Virus record (IMG/VR): IMGVR_UViG_3300044237_001398
Location: 1 to 28,063 of that record
Direction: 5' to 3' (one strand)
Length of the DNA stretch: 28,063 nucleotides
Source: a virus
The translations under genes were made by a program, and so were the position numbers. The notes beneath the pieces were generated by a model. That model worked only from the letters and a program-made list of their open reading frames with translations. It did not search any database and was not told the DNA's origin. Each line of letters starts with the position of its first letter. The first letter of the stretch is position 1. This document shows positions 1 to 8,239 of the stretch, piece after piece.

Positions 1-753
1 AGATGCACCCCTCTCTACATTGAATACAGAGTGCCTACCATCATCATCGGTGTATGGATGATGCCATTCACCTTCAGGAATATACTTCTCAGTCTTATGA
101 AGCTTCGGATAAGAGAACGCATTAGGCAGTTCATTGAACCTTGCCTCTGTATCAGGATCATCAGAGCATACAAAGAATTTCTGATCAGACGCCTTTGCAA
201 CTGTCTGAATCCAATGATCAACATCAAACGATTCAATATTAACAAAGTCAGTCATACGCAGGTGAATACCATAGTAACCCTGTCGCAGTTCATTCTCGTC
301 AAGGAATTTTCCAACCTTTTCAAGAACATCATCGCTGAATCTAAGTTCCCTTATCGTTTTCTTAATCTCTTCCTCAGGAATCCAATCATACAACAATGGA
401 GTGTAATAGAAGACTGGTTTGTCTGATGAGTTTACGAAATTGCGAAATGACTCAACATTCATATTATTAGGTTCCATCCTACCTGGATTTCTAAAGAACT
501 GTAGATAGGATGCGTCACATGAGAGAAGATTATATTGTTCACCAATAACATAATATTCTCTAATGTTTGTATCAGATGCCTCAAGATTATTTTCTTCAGA
601 GAAAAGTTCATAGAACCTTGCTCTACACATATTTGTACTTGGCCAGCTTACCTTAACTGGTAGGTCACACAATCTTGCTAGTGTAATACCACCAATCAGA
701 CCACTATATCTGTTGCCAAAACTGCCGTCGCAGCATACATGAAAATGTTTCAT
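1..753 (-). CDS. NodZ/FUT8/O-fucosyltransferase-like glycosyltransferase, 3' end cut by window edge
   Basis: The first 251 codons are visible and no stop is reached before the left edge. Residues 12-38 carry a G-N-R-(x)n-L-A pattern ending in VSWP, which resembles the N-terminal nucleotide-sugar site of the alpha-1,6-fucosyltransferase/NodZ/O-FucT superfamily. Residues 162-169 (GIHLRMTD; His164, Arg166, Asp169) match the HxRxxD donor motif, and FFVCSDDPD at 193-201 resembles the later strand-acid motif. From the family, it should transfer a sugar from GDP-fucose or a related GDP-sugar. The ATG overlaps the methyltransferase stop (ATGA). As last visible gene of the GDP-sugar operon it fits a role using that operon's products. 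The acceptor is unknown. Confidence 0.72.
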   Translation of the reverse strand, partial: MKHFHVCCDGSFGNRYSGLIGGITLARLCDLPVKVSWPSTNMCRARFYELFSEENNLEASDTNIREYYVIGEQYNLLSCDASYLQFFRNPGRMEPNNMNVESFRNFVNSSDKPVFYYTPLLYDWIPEEEIKKTIRELRFSDDVLEKVGKFLDENELRQGYYGIHLRMTDFVNIESFDVDHWIQTVAKASDQKFFVCSDDPDTEARFNELPNAFSYPKLHKTEKYIPEGEWHHPYTDDDGRHSVFNVERGAS

Positions 754-1547
754 CACTCACTCAGATCATCAATGTAGAATGCTTCTCTCTCTCTTTGGAA
801 GTAACCAATAACTCTGTTTCTGTCCTCAAAAATATCAGACCAGTCGTCAATATTCTCTTTGTAGTTCTTCTTTTTCTTAATGTGAACTGTGGTCATTCCC
901 CAAGACTCAGGGCGATGAAGCACAGAGATGTAATCATCTTCATAGGTAAATCCTTCATTACCATACTTCTCAAATAATTCTGTAATTTCAAAGAAGCGAC
1001 CAACTGCAACCTCAGGGCGATCCCACTGAATACCCTTCTCCTTAACTTCAGGAACCCAGGTAAGGTCATGCATTCCTGCTGGCCAGTTAGTATCGTGGAA
1101 GACAATGTATCCATCCTCTTCCATGTGATCCCACCAGTGATAAAGTTCTGATGCAACCTGAGCAGCAACATGAATAGAATCAACGAAAAGAAGTTTTACA
1201 GTTCCATATTCTTCAGTGTCCCATGCCTTACCAACACTAGAACTATCTCCCTGAATTATTTTGTAAGTAGGATACTCTCCAAGATCAAACCCAAGACGCC
1301 TGAACTGAGTATCAACTCCATAGACTGTATTGTTTCTCTCTACAGAATCATAGGTCATGGTAAGAGATGACACACCATAGTCAACCCCAAGGTCAACAAA
1401 GACGTTATTCTCTCCGCACTTATCTACTACTCTTGCAAGTTGATAGAGGTTTGTTCCAAGATTACTGAATTGAAAGTTCTCTTCCGTTGAGAAGTTCCAT
1501 CCACCATAGTTGCCGGCACGGATGCCTTTTCCAATCGTTACTGTCAT
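753..1547 (-). CDS. Class I SAM-dependent methyltransferase (Methyltransf_24-like)
   Basis: 264 residues from the ATG at 1547, which lies one base after the stop of the asparagine-synthetase-like gene. A longer reading begins at a TTG inside that gene and is less likely. The SAM-binding core is visible: VFVDLGVDYG (motif I), VYGVDTQ (second acidic strand), then a strand with LLFVDSIH and, 20 residues on, GYIVFHDTNW. This layout is typical of the Methyltransf_24 and cephalosporin-hydroxylase-like group. The family methylates sugars or small molecules, often on oxygen. Placed among GDP-sugar enzymes and glycosyltransferases, it probably O-methylates a sugar of the glycan made by this operon. 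Substrate and position cannot be read from the sequence. Confidence 0.75.
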   Translation of the reverse strand: MTVTIGKGIRAGNYGGWNFSTEENFQFSNLGTNLYQLARVVDKCGENNVFVDLGVDYGVSSLTMTYDSVERNNTVYGVDTQFRRLGFDLGEYPTYKIIQGDSSSVGKAWDTEEYGTVKLLFVDSIHVAAQVASELYHWWDHMEEDGYIVFHDTNWPAGMHDLTWVPEVKEKGIQWDRPEVAVGRFFEITELFEKYGNEGFTYEDDYISVLHRPESWGMTTVHIKKKKNYKENIDDWSDIFEDRNRVIGYFQREREAFYIDDLSE

Positions 1548-1548
1548 G

Positions 1549-2883
1549 TCAGAATCCAATTTTTTCGTTTTCACAGAAGGGATAATTATTTTCAATCAGA
1601 TAATTATAAAGAACTGATTTATATTTGGAGTTCTTTAACTCAGGAGTAAGCGAAAGAAACTCTTGTACGACATATTTATCCAGGTACGGGTATCTGGTTT
1701 CAAGACCAAAAGACCCTGCAACGTGTTCTTCTTTTGCGATGTATGTTTCTTGTGAGCTGCCATAGAAAGATGCCCAAGGGAAGATAGTTGAGAGATCGTC
1801 AGGGAAAAGACCACCAAAGTTGCTATGAGAATACTTCTTGGTCCCACCAAAACCGTAGTCTGAGAACAGTTCATCTGCTCCAGAACCAGAGAGATAGATC
1901 TTTCTGTCGTCTCTCTTTGCCATAGTACAGACAGCAACTAAACTTCCTGCACCATGATCATCTTTGATGTCCATACCATATTCATTATAGTCACTAGAAC
2001 TAGAGTGAATGGTATTCTTGAATGGTTCTACATTATCAATCAAGTACTTGGTAAGTGATTGGCGACCAGGACCATACTCATCAATAGTAAACAATTCATA
2101 CTCAGATTCATCTCCGATAAGAGCATGTCTACCAGAAAGAACTGGCATATTCTCAGATCCAGTGATACTGTATGCCTTATAAGGAATGCCTTGTCGTCTC
2201 AATTCACATGCAATAGAACCACTGTCATATCCACTTGAGAGTCCAATGAAGACCTTCTCGCGAATACCTTTAGTTCTCTTACGGATAGACTCTGCAAACA
2301 CAGCGTTCCAATCATCAAAGGTAGTCTTGTATTGCCTCAGGTCAAACTTAAACACTGAACCTTGATCCAGAATCTCAAGAGTGTCCATGTCCAGAAGCAT
2401 CCTAGTGTTTGCTGGAATCTTCTTGACATCAGTAAACCCAAGAGCAAGTAAAGCAGACTCAAAAGTGGCTACACCAATCTTGTCTCCATTGATGGCATAC
2501 CAAATAGGTTTAGTGGCAAACACATCTGACGATAGGACAATACGTTCGTTCGCATAATCCACAAGACAGATAGCAAATTCACCATCCAACATGTTTGGAA
2601 AGAAAAATCCATGCTGTAGATACTTTGGAATGATACATTCACCATCAGAGGTGTAATGCTCCATGGCATTATAGATCTCTCCGTTGTACACACAAGCAAT
2701 CTGTCTCTCCTCATTGAGGAAAGGTTGTGGAGTGAACTCACCACTGATACTAAGAAGATTGTGAATGAAAGTATAGTCACCAACTTCTACAATGTTAGTG
2801 CTATCAGGTCCACGATCCTCCATGTAACGGTTTACATAATCAAGATCCTCTATCTCTTTATTCGTAAATAAAAAACTACACAT
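1549..2883 (-). CDS. AsnB-like glutamine-dependent amidotransferase
   Basis: 444 residues. The N-terminal Ntn-type glutaminase domain (about 1-170) begins MC, giving the catalytic Cys after Met removal, and has RGPDS near residue 30, YNGEIYN near 86 and DGEFA near 120. The C-terminal synthetase domain has the pyrophosphate-binding loop as GLSSGYDSGS, a variant of SGGxDSS. It is about 100 residues shorter than E. coli AsnB. Enzymes of this family either make asparagine or, in bacterial O-antigen clusters, amidate sugar acids to uronamides. Its place between a DUF616-like glycosyltransferase (TAATG overlap) and a methyltransferase supports sugar amidation. That is inference, since no uronic-acid dehydrogenase is seen here. 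Confidence 0.85.
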   Translation of the reverse strand: MCSFLFTNKEIEDLDYVNRYMEDRGPDSTNIVEVGDYTFIHNLLSISGEFTPQPFLNEERQIACVYNGEIYNAMEHYTSDGECIIPKYLQHGFFFPNMLDGEFAICLVDYANERIVLSSDVFATKPIWYAINGDKIGVATFESALLALGFTDVKKIPANTRMLLDMDTLEILDQGSVFKFDLRQYKTTFDDWNAVFAESIRKRTKGIREKVFIGLSSGYDSGSIACELRRQGIPYKAYSITGSENMPVLSGRHALIGDESEYELFTIDEYGPGRQSLTKYLIDNVEPFKNTIHSSSSDYNEYGMDIKDDHGAGSLVAVCTMAKRDDRKIYLSGSGADELFSDYGFGGTKKYSHSNFGGLFPDDLSTIFPWASFYGSSQETYIAKEEHVAGSFGLETRYPYLDKYVVQEFLSLTPELKNSKYKSVLYNYLIENNYPFCENEKIGF

Positions 2884-3557
2884 TATCGTTGATGATCTGA
2901 CGTAATTACTTGGGGTAAAATCTCATTCAGCATGAGTCCATTTGCTCTACCTGGCATGATTGCAGGAGTAATGCCATGCATATCCAAGGCAAAAGGAAGA
3001 CTCAGTTGATCCCTAGAAGAAAACTTACAGATCAACTCCCACCATGTTAGCATAAGTGCTTGAATCTCCAAAGTATTTCTTTGGATTCTGCAAGGCAATT
3101 CATATAGACCTTTATGCTTTTCAAAGATACGTGACTGATAGAAAACCATTTGATTCTCAACAAACTCAAGGAAGTCAAACCTAACTTGCTTGATAAGTTC
3201 TGCCTCCTCATACACACAATCCCTTTCAGGGTGCTTGAAGAGAGCAATGTCACTGTCCTTCAGATATGTTTCTACAATTTCTTTTGGGTCCATCTTGACT
3301 GCATGAGTAGCGTCAACCCAAATATAGTAGTCGTATCCAGGGACAAACAGGTGAGGCATGATCTTGTAGATCTTTGCATTCCTTCTGTTCGCATATCTGT
3401 TATCAATAGAGAACTTACGCAGTGGCATACGAGTCCACATGGAATCCTCAATCAGTTCCTCTTCTGTAAAGGCAAAGTAATCTGCAGAATCATATTTAAC
3501 ACTAACCTCTGCAGGCAGCGTAGCACCCACAGAGGAAGTCAAGACAGCAATTTTCAT
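2883..3557 (-). CDS. DUF616 (TOD1/MUCI70-like) glycosyltransferase-like protein
   Basis: 224 residues. The central stretch has an Arg-rich RRNAKIYKIMPHL segment followed by a hydrophobic strand and YYIWVDATH, then a (V)KMDP turn. This is the pattern of the DUF616/TOD1-MUCI70 glycosyltransferase domain, in which W-(I/V)-D precedes the metal-binding region. A later HPERDC segment also fits. There is no signal peptide or membrane segment, so it should act in the cytoplasm on a soluble or membrane-anchored acceptor. The start overlaps the GT11 stop (ATGA) and the stop overlaps the asnB-like start (TAATG), so translation is probably coupled. Sugar donor and acceptor are unknown. Confidence 0.65.
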   Translation of the reverse strand: MKIAVLTSSVGATLPAEVSVKYDSADYFAFTEEELIEDSMWTRMPLRKFSIDNRYANRRNAKIYKIMPHLFVPGYDYYIWVDATHAVKMDPKEIVETYLKDSDIALFKHPERDCVYEEAELIKQVRFDFLEFVENQMVFYQSRIFEKHKGLYELPCRIQRNTLEIQALMLTWWELICKFSSRDQLSLPFALDMHGITPAIMPGRANGLMLNEILPQVITSDHQR

Positions 3558-4411
3558 AACTCAATCCAGTTTTTATTTTCAGGGACAATATCAGAAGTAT
3601 CGTGATTGTATGCCTTACCAAACCACATCTTAGGCGAGATCAGTTTGCGAGTTCTATCCTTCTGAAGATAACCACCCCACCAGGATAGCGAACTATTCGC
3701 AGTGATGCCACCGTCACACAGAGACATAAGACACAAGTCCACAAAGGGAACCAGGGCACCGTCCTCATGCTTATCAGTTGATTCAGACATGTGGAAACGA
3801 TCAGCAGAGAAGAACTCTTGCTCCTTACACCAATCAATAGAGTCTGAAAAAACAATCACGGGAGTGTCTTCTGGGAAATGCTCAAGTCCTTTTTCATAAT
3901 ACTCAATCGGTTGGAGTGGATGGTGGTCTTGCAGGTTAGTATAAGCCCACTTAAATCCTCTCTTGTCTGCCAAGTTTGGATCACCACGACGGACATGTAA
4001 CATTATAGGACGAGTGTCAAATCCACTCATCATCTCCTCACATGGTTTCAGGATTTCATCTTGAAACTGAAGATCATTACGGATGACATCTTCAATGTCT
4101 TTGAAATACTTTTCTGTCTGATAGCAACCAAGCAGGTTTACATTGTCAGGACAGTTGTTATACAGGTTCTCATCAAAATGAAAATGTGCCTCCTGAACAC
4201 CTTGCTGGGTATTCAAGAAAGCAACGTTCTCTTCTTTGATTCCATCTAACTTAAAGCATTCATGAACACCATAGTTGTCAATGCTGTCATATGGAGGAGG
4301 AAATACAAAATCAAATCCCCTATTTGCTGCGATGCCACGGAGAGAAGCATACTGAAACAGTTGGTTTCCTAGACGACCACTGTTACCAAGTCCGTTAAAT
4401 CCAATAGTCAT
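3554..4411 (-). CDS. GT11 family alpha-1,2-fucosyltransferase-like glycosyltransferase
   Basis: 285 residues, the usual length for GT11. The N-terminus has GRLGNQLFQYA at 12-22 (donor-site entry motif). HVRRGD stands at 139-144, the family's signature for GDP-fucose binding. FSDSIDWC is at 188-195, and TANSSLSWWGGYL at 237-249 is the conserved C-terminal motif. Known members transfer L-fucose, and in some cases L-galactose, from the GDP-sugar to the 2-hydroxyl of a galactose residue, in O-antigens for example. GDP-L-fucose should be supplied by Gmd and Fcl of the same operon. The start codon overlaps the preceding stop (ATGA). The acceptor is unknown. Confidence 0.9.
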   Translation of the reverse strand: MTIGFNGLGNSGRLGNQLFQYASLRGIAANRGFDFVFPPPYDSIDNYGVHECFKLDGIKEENVAFLNTQQGVQEAHFHFDENLYNNCPDNVNLLGCYQTEKYFKDIEDVIRNDLQFQDEILKPCEEMMSGFDTRPIMLHVRRGDPNLADKRGFKWAYTNLQDHHPLQPIEYYEKGLEHFPEDTPVIVFSDSIDWCKEQEFFSADRFHMSESTDKHEDGALVPFVDLCLMSLCDGGITANSSLSWWGGYLQKDRTRKLISPKMWFGKAYNHDTSDIVPENKNWIEL

Positions 4412-5259
4412 AAGTAATTTTTCTTCATTTCATCGTACACTTTTTTGATACCCTTATCAATTGTGGTTTTAGGAACCCACCAATCAAGAATAAAGGTGTC
4501 TGCGGTGTTTCTCTTGTCCATCTGAACACTGTCTTTAGCAAGTCCAGGTTTAATATCTACATCATACATACCGTCCATGAAAAAACATCCCTTAATCATA
4601 GCAGCAACCTCTTTGATTGTCTCTGTTCTAAATGACGTGATGTGAAGGGGATCTTCTGGTTTGAAGTCAGTGTAAGACTCCATGACAGTCTCCAGTGCCT
4701 CACAGCAATCCTCAGCATAGAGGAACTGACGCTCCTCTGTACCATCGGTCATCATCTCAAACTGCTTCTCTTCAAAACCTTTACGGATGAAGTCAGTAAT
4801 GACATGTGCTTTCTCCATGTCATGTTCAATGCCATATACATTCCAGAACTTAACAGTCAGTCCCTTGAGTGCAGTGGTGTGCAGTTCTCCTACACGTTTC
4901 ATCACACCGTAAGGAGAGTAAGACATGTTACTCATCTGAGATGATGCAAACACAAATCTCTTACTATATTTGTCTAACAAACGGAAAGTGTTTGCCATCA
5001 TACGAGCATTGTTATTAATGAACTCAAACGTATGTTGATATTTTTTCAGGTAACGTGAACCACCCACATCAAAAGCAAGAAAGAATACAAAGTCAGCACT
5101 CTCAATCGCTTTCTCTACAACAGTGTTAGGTGTCACCCTGAGGTCAAACTCAGGACCATTCACGATATCGATACCCGTGACATCATGACCCTTATTGTTG
5201 AGGTATTCAGAAAGGTATGCACCAATCTGACCTGCAGATCCTAGGATTGTGATTTTCAT
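4408..5259 (-). CDS. NAD(P)-dependent SDR epimerase/dehydratase family protein
   Basis: 283 residues of the extended short-chain dehydrogenase fold. The Rossmann motif GSAGQIG is at 7-13, the acidic cofactor strand GIDIVN at about 34-39, and the catalytic set appears as FASSQMS followed by YGVMK (Tyr and Lys four apart). RQFLYAEDC in the C-terminal part is the usual substrate-domain motif. It is shorter and more diverged than the two other SDR enzymes in the operon. In context it may be the C5-epimerase/C4-ketoreductase (ColC-like) that finishes the product of the ColD-type enzyme, or a reductase in another GDP-sugar branch. This assignment is inference. It overlaps both neighbours by 4 nt. 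Confidence 0.8.
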   Translation of the reverse strand: MKITILGSAGQIGAYLSEYLNNKGHDVTGIDIVNGPEFDLRVTPNTVVEKAIESADFVFFLAFDVGGSRYLKKYQHTFEFINNNARMMANTFRLLDKYSKRFVFASSQMSNMSYSPYGVMKRVGELHTTALKGLTVKFWNVYGIEHDMEKAHVITDFIRKGFEEKQFEMMTDGTEERQFLYAEDCCEALETVMESYTDFKPEDPLHITSFRTETIKEVAAMIKGCFFMDGMYDVDIKPGLAKDSVQMDKRNTADTFILDWWVPKTTIDKGIKKVYDEMKKNYL

Positions 5260-6311
5260 TCTTCAGTATTCGCAGCAATTTGTTCAGAAATCCAAGCGTA
5301 AGTCTTAGCAATACCCTCCTCCAGGGTCATGCTGTAGTCCCATTGAAGTGCTTCACGAATCAGATCGTTGTTGGAGTTACGTCCACGCACACCCAGAGGA
5401 CCATCAATATGAATCTTTCTTACATCCTTACCAGCAACCTTAGCGACAGTATCTACCAGTTGATTGATGGTTACCATCTCCTCAGAACCAATGTTCACTG
5501 GTCCAAGGAAGTCAGATTCCATCAGACGGCGGGTAGCTTCAATGCATTCATCAATGTAGAGGAATGAACGAGTCTGTTCTCCATCACCCCAGACCTCAAT
5601 AGCACCACCTTGTTCAGGTAGATATCCTACCTTACGGCACATAGCAGCAGGAGACTTCTCCTTACCACCATTCCAAGTGCTATCAGGTCCATAGATGTTA
5701 TGAAAGCGAGCAATACGAACAGGGATACCATGGTTGCGGTTGAACGTCAGATACAAACGTTCAGAGAACAGTTTCTCCCAACCGTATTCAGAGTCAGGAC
5801 CAGCAGGATAAGCATCACTTTCCTTCAGTCCAGGATTGTCCACATCCATCTGAGCATACTCAGGATACATGCAGGCAGAGGAAGAGTAGAAGATCTTAGT
5901 TTTATTCTGCTCTGTCTGCTTATTCAACTCCAGTTGACACTTAAGCATGTTGAGGTTGATAGCAGCAGAATTATACATCACCTCAGAGTCATTATCTCCG
6001 GAGAAGATGTATCCAGCGCCACCCATATCAGCAGCATATTGATAGATCTCATCAAAAGATTCTACAAACTTCTCTGCTACATTTGCATAAAAATTACCCT
6101 GATACCCAGAGAACCTGATGACACGTTTCATCAGATCAATATCAGTAAGGTCACCAAGAATGAACTCGTCAGCAAGAGTAGGAGAATATTCTGGACGCTT
6201 GATGTCTACACCACGCACCCAGTATCCTTCGCTCTTCAGACGACGAACCATGTGACTACCAATAAATCCACCAGCACCACAAACAAGTGCAGTCTTTTGA
6301 CGCTCAGACAT
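5256..6311 (-). CDS. GDP-mannose 3,5-epimerase-like SDR enzyme
   Basis: 351 residues from the ATG at 6311. This start has a GGAG Shine-Dalgarno sequence nine bases upstream and follows the GT10 stop by one base; a TTG extension is rejected. The Rossmann motif CGAGGFIGSH is at 11-20. AADMGGAGYI (93-102), SSACMYPEY (144-152), KESDAYPAGP (163-172) and ARFHNIYGP (201-209) closely follow the plant GDP-mannose 3,5-epimerase pattern. Cys147, Tyr176 and Lys180 occupy the catalytic Cys/Tyr/Lys positions. The enzyme converts GDP-D-mannose to GDP-L-galactose and GDP-L-gulose. Here it opens a branch from GDP-mannose separate from the 6-deoxy branch of Gmd. Confidence 0.85.
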   Translation of the reverse strand: MSERQKTALVCGAGGFIGSHMVRRLKSEGYWVRGVDIKRPEYSPTLADEFILGDLTDIDLMKRVIRFSGYQGNFYANVAEKFVESFDEIYQYAADMGGAGYIFSGDNDSEVMYNSAAINLNMLKCQLELNKQTEQNKTKIFYSSSACMYPEYAQMDVDNPGLKESDAYPAGPDSEYGWEKLFSERLYLTFNRNHGIPVRIARFHNIYGPDSTWNGGKEKSPAAMCRKVGYLPEQGGAIEVWGDGEQTRSFLYIDECIEATRRLMESDFLGPVNIGSEEMVTINQLVDTVAKVAGKDVRKIHIDGPLGVRGRNSNNDLIREALQWDYSMTLEEGIAKTYAWISEQIAANTEE

Positions 6312-6312
6312 T

Positions 6313-7071
6313 CTATTCTCCAATAAATTCAGCAATTTCGTGTTTTACTCTAGCATGAAAGTCCCAATATTCCTTGGACTTTTCGTAGTTTTCTTCAACT
6401 ACTTTTACACGATCATCATAAAACTTCTCATTAAGATTGTCAAGAATATCCTTGAGTTCTTCGATAGTATTAAAGATAATCATGCCATCGGTATTAAAAT
6501 AATCACCGATGTTTGAGGCACCCCAATAGATTGGGATAGTTTTAGAGGCAAGGCAGTCGATCAACTTTTCAGTAATCCAGTTGTCTCGTTGCTCATTCTC
6601 TACAACTACGTGATATTTAGCAGTTTCAAAGAGAAAGTTCTTGTTCGGTGTTCGCGGAGGTGACTTATGTTTGACAATGCCAAACCCGTTCAGTTCTTCT
6701 GCATCTTCAAGTCCAGCCCAAATTTGTTGACGAAGTTTATGTCCTGGTGCCCATCCCTTATCACTTGTATTAAATGAGCAAACCTTCTGTTTATCTAGAT
6801 TAAATGTATCCCACTCAATCCAGCAGCATCCAAAGATAAACTTCTGTGCATTAGGGAGATCTAAGATGTCTTCTCTCCAGGTAAGAATCAAATCAAACTT
6901 ATCTGCATTCTCCCTAATAAGGTTAGAGATATCAAGAATGGATGGAGGTTCAACTTGAACTAAAACATTGATGCAGTCTGCTTTCCATGCAAGTGCATCG
7001 TAACAGATGTGAACTTTTTTACTGAACTTTCCATCCGTGGACATTGTTCCACTACATTGAACATTATACAT
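6313..7071 (-). CDS. GT10 family (alpha-1,3-fucosyltransferase-like) glycosyltransferase
   Basis: 252 residues. The C-terminal half carries the GT10 donor-binding signature: YHVVVENE (153-160), WITEKL (165-170) and IPIYWGAS (179-186). These correspond to the family's F-x-x-ENS, Y-(V/I)-TEK and (V/I)P(V/I)YWG blocks. Known members transfer L-fucose from GDP-fucose to the 3- or 4-position of GlcNAc or glucose. The N-terminal acceptor region is short and shows no membrane anchor, so it resembles bacterial soluble forms. The ATG at 7071 has GAGG nine bases upstream and overlaps the ColD-like gene by 8 nt. The sugar actually moved could be any GDP-L-sugar made by this operon. Confidence 0.85.
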   Translation of the reverse strand: MYNVQCSGTMSTDGKFSKKVHICYDALAWKADCINVLVQVEPPSILDISNLIRENADKFDLILTWREDILDLPNAQKFIFGCCWIEWDTFNLDKQKVCSFNTSDKGWAPGHKLRQQIWAGLEDAEELNGFGIVKHKSPPRTPNKNFLFETAKYHVVVENEQRDNWITEKLIDCLASKTIPIYWGASNIGDYFNTDGMIIFNTIEELKDILDNLNEKFYDDRVKVVEENYEKSKEYWDFHARVKHEIAEFIGE

Positions 7072-8239
7072 TTGGAACTACCTCACGTAAAATCTGAAGA
7101 AGTCGATCTACTTTTCTATCATCAACAAACTGACTGTTGCCAACGTAGAGTCCATTCTTATGTAGAATCTCTACGTTGGGTTCTTCTTTCTGAGTGCAGA
7201 GTTCATACTTTCTGAATGCAGGATGCCGAAGAAGATTACCACTAATAATAGGACGGAACTCAATTTCATTAAGCATCAAAGTTCCTTTGATCTTTGCAAC
7301 ATACTTTTCATCATAAGGAATAATTGGTAGAGAGAAACTACTGTTACCTGTCTGATATTGTGGCGTTCTCAATCCTTTGTGAAACAAAATACCATTATAA
7401 TATCGACGATAATTGTGTTTACGAATCTCAATGTTCTTGTCAAGTTTCTTCAATTGAGAAAGACCAAGAACGGCACAGATTTCATGGTTACGGAAGTTAT
7501 ATCCGTCAGTCATGAACAGGAATGCGGGATCAATATCAGGGTTTTCTGCTACATATTTGTCACGATTTAGGTCAGATTCCCTTGCCATTCCATGAGATCT
7601 CTTCATTCTCATCAGATCATAGAGGTCTGGATTGTTAGTACAGACCATTCCACCTTCAATAGTAGTAATGTGATGACCGAAGTAAAAACTAAATGTTGAT
7701 CCTGCAGAGAGAGTTCCTCTCTTGTTTAGATCAGGACCCTGAACACCATGGGACTCACAGATGTCCTCAAGAATCAATGCGTTAGGAAAAATATCTTCAA
7801 TCTTCTCTACATCAGAAGACAATCCAATCAGATGAGTGACAAAAACTACCTTGATATCAGGATGTTGAGTAGCAACATACTTCAAATCTTCAATATCAAA
7901 GGAAAAATTGTTCAGATTGATGTCACAAAAGATAGGTTGTAGTCCATTTTGAATGACTGGACCAACATTAGTAACCCAAGTAGTGGCAGGAACTAGAACT
8001 TTATCTCCATCTTTGAGTCCACAGAGTTCTTTGATTGATGCAATCAAGAGAGAGTTAGCAGTGCTACCACTAGAAACATAAAGGGAGTAATCAACACCCA
8101 ACCACTCTGCCCACTTCTTTTCAAACTGACGAACCTTCGGTCCATTCGTCAATCTACTACTAGTTAAAATAAATGTTGCCATTTTCAAACGATCTTTGAG
8201 TGTGATCGTCTCTTCCATCAAAGGCCAGGGTTCAATCAT
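7064..8239 (-). CDS. colD: ColD-type GDP-4-keto-6-deoxy-D-mannose 3-dehydratase (DegT/AHBA fold)
   Basis: 391 residues of the DegT/DnrJ/EryC1/StrS PLP-dependent aminotransferase fold. SSGSTAN is at 56-62 (cofactor phosphate loop), VPATTW at 83-88 and LEDICESHG at 157-165. At the Schiff-base position the sequence is FSFYFGHHITTIEGG (183-197). Aligned to the usual S-F-x-x-x-K, the lysine is replaced by His189. This change is characteristic of ColD and of the E1-type 3-dehydrases, which remove a 3-hydroxyl rather than aminate a ketone. The expected reaction uses the product of Gmd and gives a GDP-4-keto-3,6-dideoxy sugar, the precursor of colitose. It overlaps fcl by 4 nt (ATGA). Confidence 0.85.
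   Translation of the reverse strand: MIEPWPLMEETITLKDRLKMATFILTSSRLTNGPKVRQFEKKWAEWLGVDYSLYVSSGSTANSLLIASIKELCGLKDGDKVLVPATTWVTNVGPVIQNGLQPIFCDINLNNFSFDIEDLKYVATQHPDIKVVFVTHLIGLSSDVEKIEDIFPNALILEDICESHGVQGPDLNKRGTLSAGSTFSFYFGHHITTIEGGMVCTNNPDLYDLMRMKRSHGMARESDLNRDKYVAENPDIDPAFLFMTDGYNFRNHEICAVLGLSQLKKLDKNIEIRKHNYRRYYNGILFHKGLRTPQYQTGNSSFSLPIIPYDEKYVAKIKGTLMLNEIEFRPIISGNLLRHPAFRKYELCTQKEEPNVEILHKNGLYVGNSQFVDDRKVDRLLQILREVVPNV

Noticed and set aside
1547-1595. Longer start for the methyltransferase
   Set aside because: The upstream start is a TTG within the preceding gene. The ATG one base after that gene's stop fits the operon pattern.
1673-1680. Late-promoter-like GATAAATA inside the asnB-like gene (also at 17342-17349 inside nrdA)
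   Set aside because: Both lie deep inside genes with no start codon at a suitable distance, so chance matches in AT-rich coding DNA are likely.
5700-6326. 208-codon open frame on the plus strand
   Set aside because: It lies wholly antisense to the well-supported GDP-mannose 3,5-epimerase gene and shows no domain pattern.
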